Assembly (NCBI GenBank): GCA_020073485.1
Contig: JAIQFB010000037.1
Coordinates: 1 to 34,395, forward strand
Length of the DNA stretch: 34,395 bases
Source of the DNA: Terriglobia bacterium
GTDB taxonomy: Bacteria > Acidobacteriota > Terriglobia > Acidiferrales > UBA7541
Direction: 5' to 3'
In this document: piece after piece, positions 33,649 through 34,395 of the stretch
Position numbering within the stretch: the stretch's first letter is position 1
How the letters are laid out: each line of letters opens with the position of its first letter
Translations under genes and position numbers: made by a program
The notes under the pieces: generated by a model
What the model was told of the DNA's origin: nothing
Database searches by the model: none
What the model saw: only the letters and a program-made list of their open reading frames with translations

Positions 33649-34395
33649 CTAAGGATTCCCTGCCGGCGACAAATTCACCAGGAAAAAACTCACGATGCGG
33701 TTCTCGTAGTCGCGCTTTTCATCGTCCAGCATCCCCGCGTAGTTTCCGTGCTCCAGAGTTACCAGTTCGTGCGGCACCGGCGAAACCTGGAATAGGTCCC
33801 GAGTGCTTGCGGCGAGAGCCGGCTCTTCCGGCGTTTGTAGGAAGAGCTGCGCGACGCCCGTGAGTTTCTGGATGCGCGGCCGCAGCGGCGGCACGCTTCG
33901 ATAGTCGGAGTTCATCCAGCCAAATCCTGTCTTCACCATGCTGGTAACAAATGGAATCGAACCGAGCCCCATGCGGTTGGCGAGCAGGCCGGCCATTTCC
34001 ACCGGATGGTCGTAGGGAGATTCCGCGGCGACCGCACGTACGCGGGTGTCACGCGCCGCTTCCGAGAGCGCCACGTACGCGCCCAGGTTGGCGCCCCACA
34101 GGCCGAAATGTTGGGCGTCCACGTCGCCGCGATTGGCCACCGCGTCCATGGCCGCGCGCAGTTCCGCCACTTCCTGAAAACCCAAGGTGGAACGCCCGCC
34201 GCTCGATCCATGCCCCGAAAAATCGATGAGCAACACGTTGTACTGATGATCCTGCAGGGCCGAAGCCAGCGTGAGCAACTCTCCGCGGCTCGATTCGTAG
34301 CCCGGGCAAAGAATCACGGCAGGAGCGGATTTCAGGCCGGGGAAAAACCAGCCGTCGCGCTGCCCTTCGCCGGGCACGCTGTACGGCATGACCAG
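33649..34395 (-). CDS. alpha/beta-hydrolase-fold protein with Asn at the nucleophile elbow (5' end beyond window)
   Basis: At least 246 residues. AVILCPGYESSRGELL, YNVLLIDFSGHGSSGGRSTLGFQEV and TGVAQLFLQTPEEPAL follow the serine-hydrolase layout, and the last His is likely in LEHGNYAGM. The nucleophile-elbow G-x-S-x-G reads GANLG (LWGANLGAY), so the usual Ser is Asn. The frame continues upstream past the ATG at 34389 to the window end, and these proteins normally have an N-terminal stretch or signal peptide, so the true start is probably outside. Function cannot be named; it may be a non-catalytic or altered hydrolase. Confidence 0.8.
   Translation of the reverse strand: MVMPYSVPGEGQRDGWFFPGLKSAPAVILCPGYESSRGELLTLASALQDHQYNVLLIDFSGHGSSGGRSTLGFQEVAELRAAMDAVANRGDVDAQHFGLWGANLGAYVALSEAARDTRVRAVAAESPYDHPVEMAGLLANRMGLGSIPFVTSMVKTGFGWMNSDYRSVPPLRPRIQKLTGVAQLFLQTPEEPALAASTRDLFQVSPVPHELVTLEHGNYAGMLDDEKRDYENRIVSFFLVNLSPAGNP

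Noticed and set aside
1-34395. CRISPR arrays, rRNA, intact transposases or a replication origin
   Set aside because: No regularly spaced repeats, rRNA segments or intact transposase motifs were seen on either strand.

Overview
The window looks like chromosome from a Gram-negative, hopanoid-making soil-type bacterium, most likely an acidobacterium. This placement is inferred from the hopanoid operon, LpxD with an LpxL-type acyltransferase, the SYLF, GYD and zinc-ribbon proteins and the GC-rich dispersed intergenic repeats; no rRNA or other decisive marker is present. Two halves of different character meet at a tRNA-Lys gene near 16.5 kb.

Left half (1 to about 16.4 kb), visibly lower in GC by eye: a broken PRPP synthetase and a broken acyl carrier protein gene; a minus-strand unit of cyclic-2,3-DPG-synthetase-like GTPase, carbamate kinase and malic enzyme; a divergent formate-THF ligase with a Mut7-C RNase-like protein; a PEBP-family protein; a TonB-C protein; a three-domain acyl ligase/ACP/acyltransferase fusion; and a stress set (two CBS-pair proteins, an eRF1-like protein, a GYD protein, an exported rubrerythrin and an Hsp20). 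Five intergenic palindromes fitting TGTGA-N6-TCACA (9 or 10 of 10 positions) stand upstream of these transcription units and none was noticed in gaps of the right half. Several have a plausible -10 hexamer about 30 bp from the palindrome centre, as in class II CRP/FNR activation. The left half ends with a frameshifted tyrosine-recombinase C-terminus facing the 3' end of tRNA-Lys, the usual geometry of a tRNA-integrated island. I infer that the left half is a decayed genomic island carrying an anaerobic/energy-stress regulon under one CRP/FNR-family regulator encoded elsewhere.

Right half (16.6 to 34.4 kb), high GC: SYLF lipid-binding protein, a short ribosome-hibernation-like protein, a zinc-ribbon protein, then a long minus-strand lipid block. 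In transcription order this is LpxL-like acyltransferase, lpxD, shc, hpnH, hpnA, hpnG, two zinc-type dehydrogenases, a fused hpnC-hpnD, and hpnE. HpnD/HpnC/HpnE make squalene, Shc cyclises it, and HpnH/HpnG (with HpnA) build and process the C5 side chain. The two embedded dehydrogenases have no assigned hopanoid role and are candidates for reducing ribosylhopane to bacteriohopanetetrol. An ArnT/PMT-type glycosyltransferase and an alpha/beta-hydrolase with an Asn at the nucleophile elbow close the window. Two families of inverted repeats sit in the gaps of this half.
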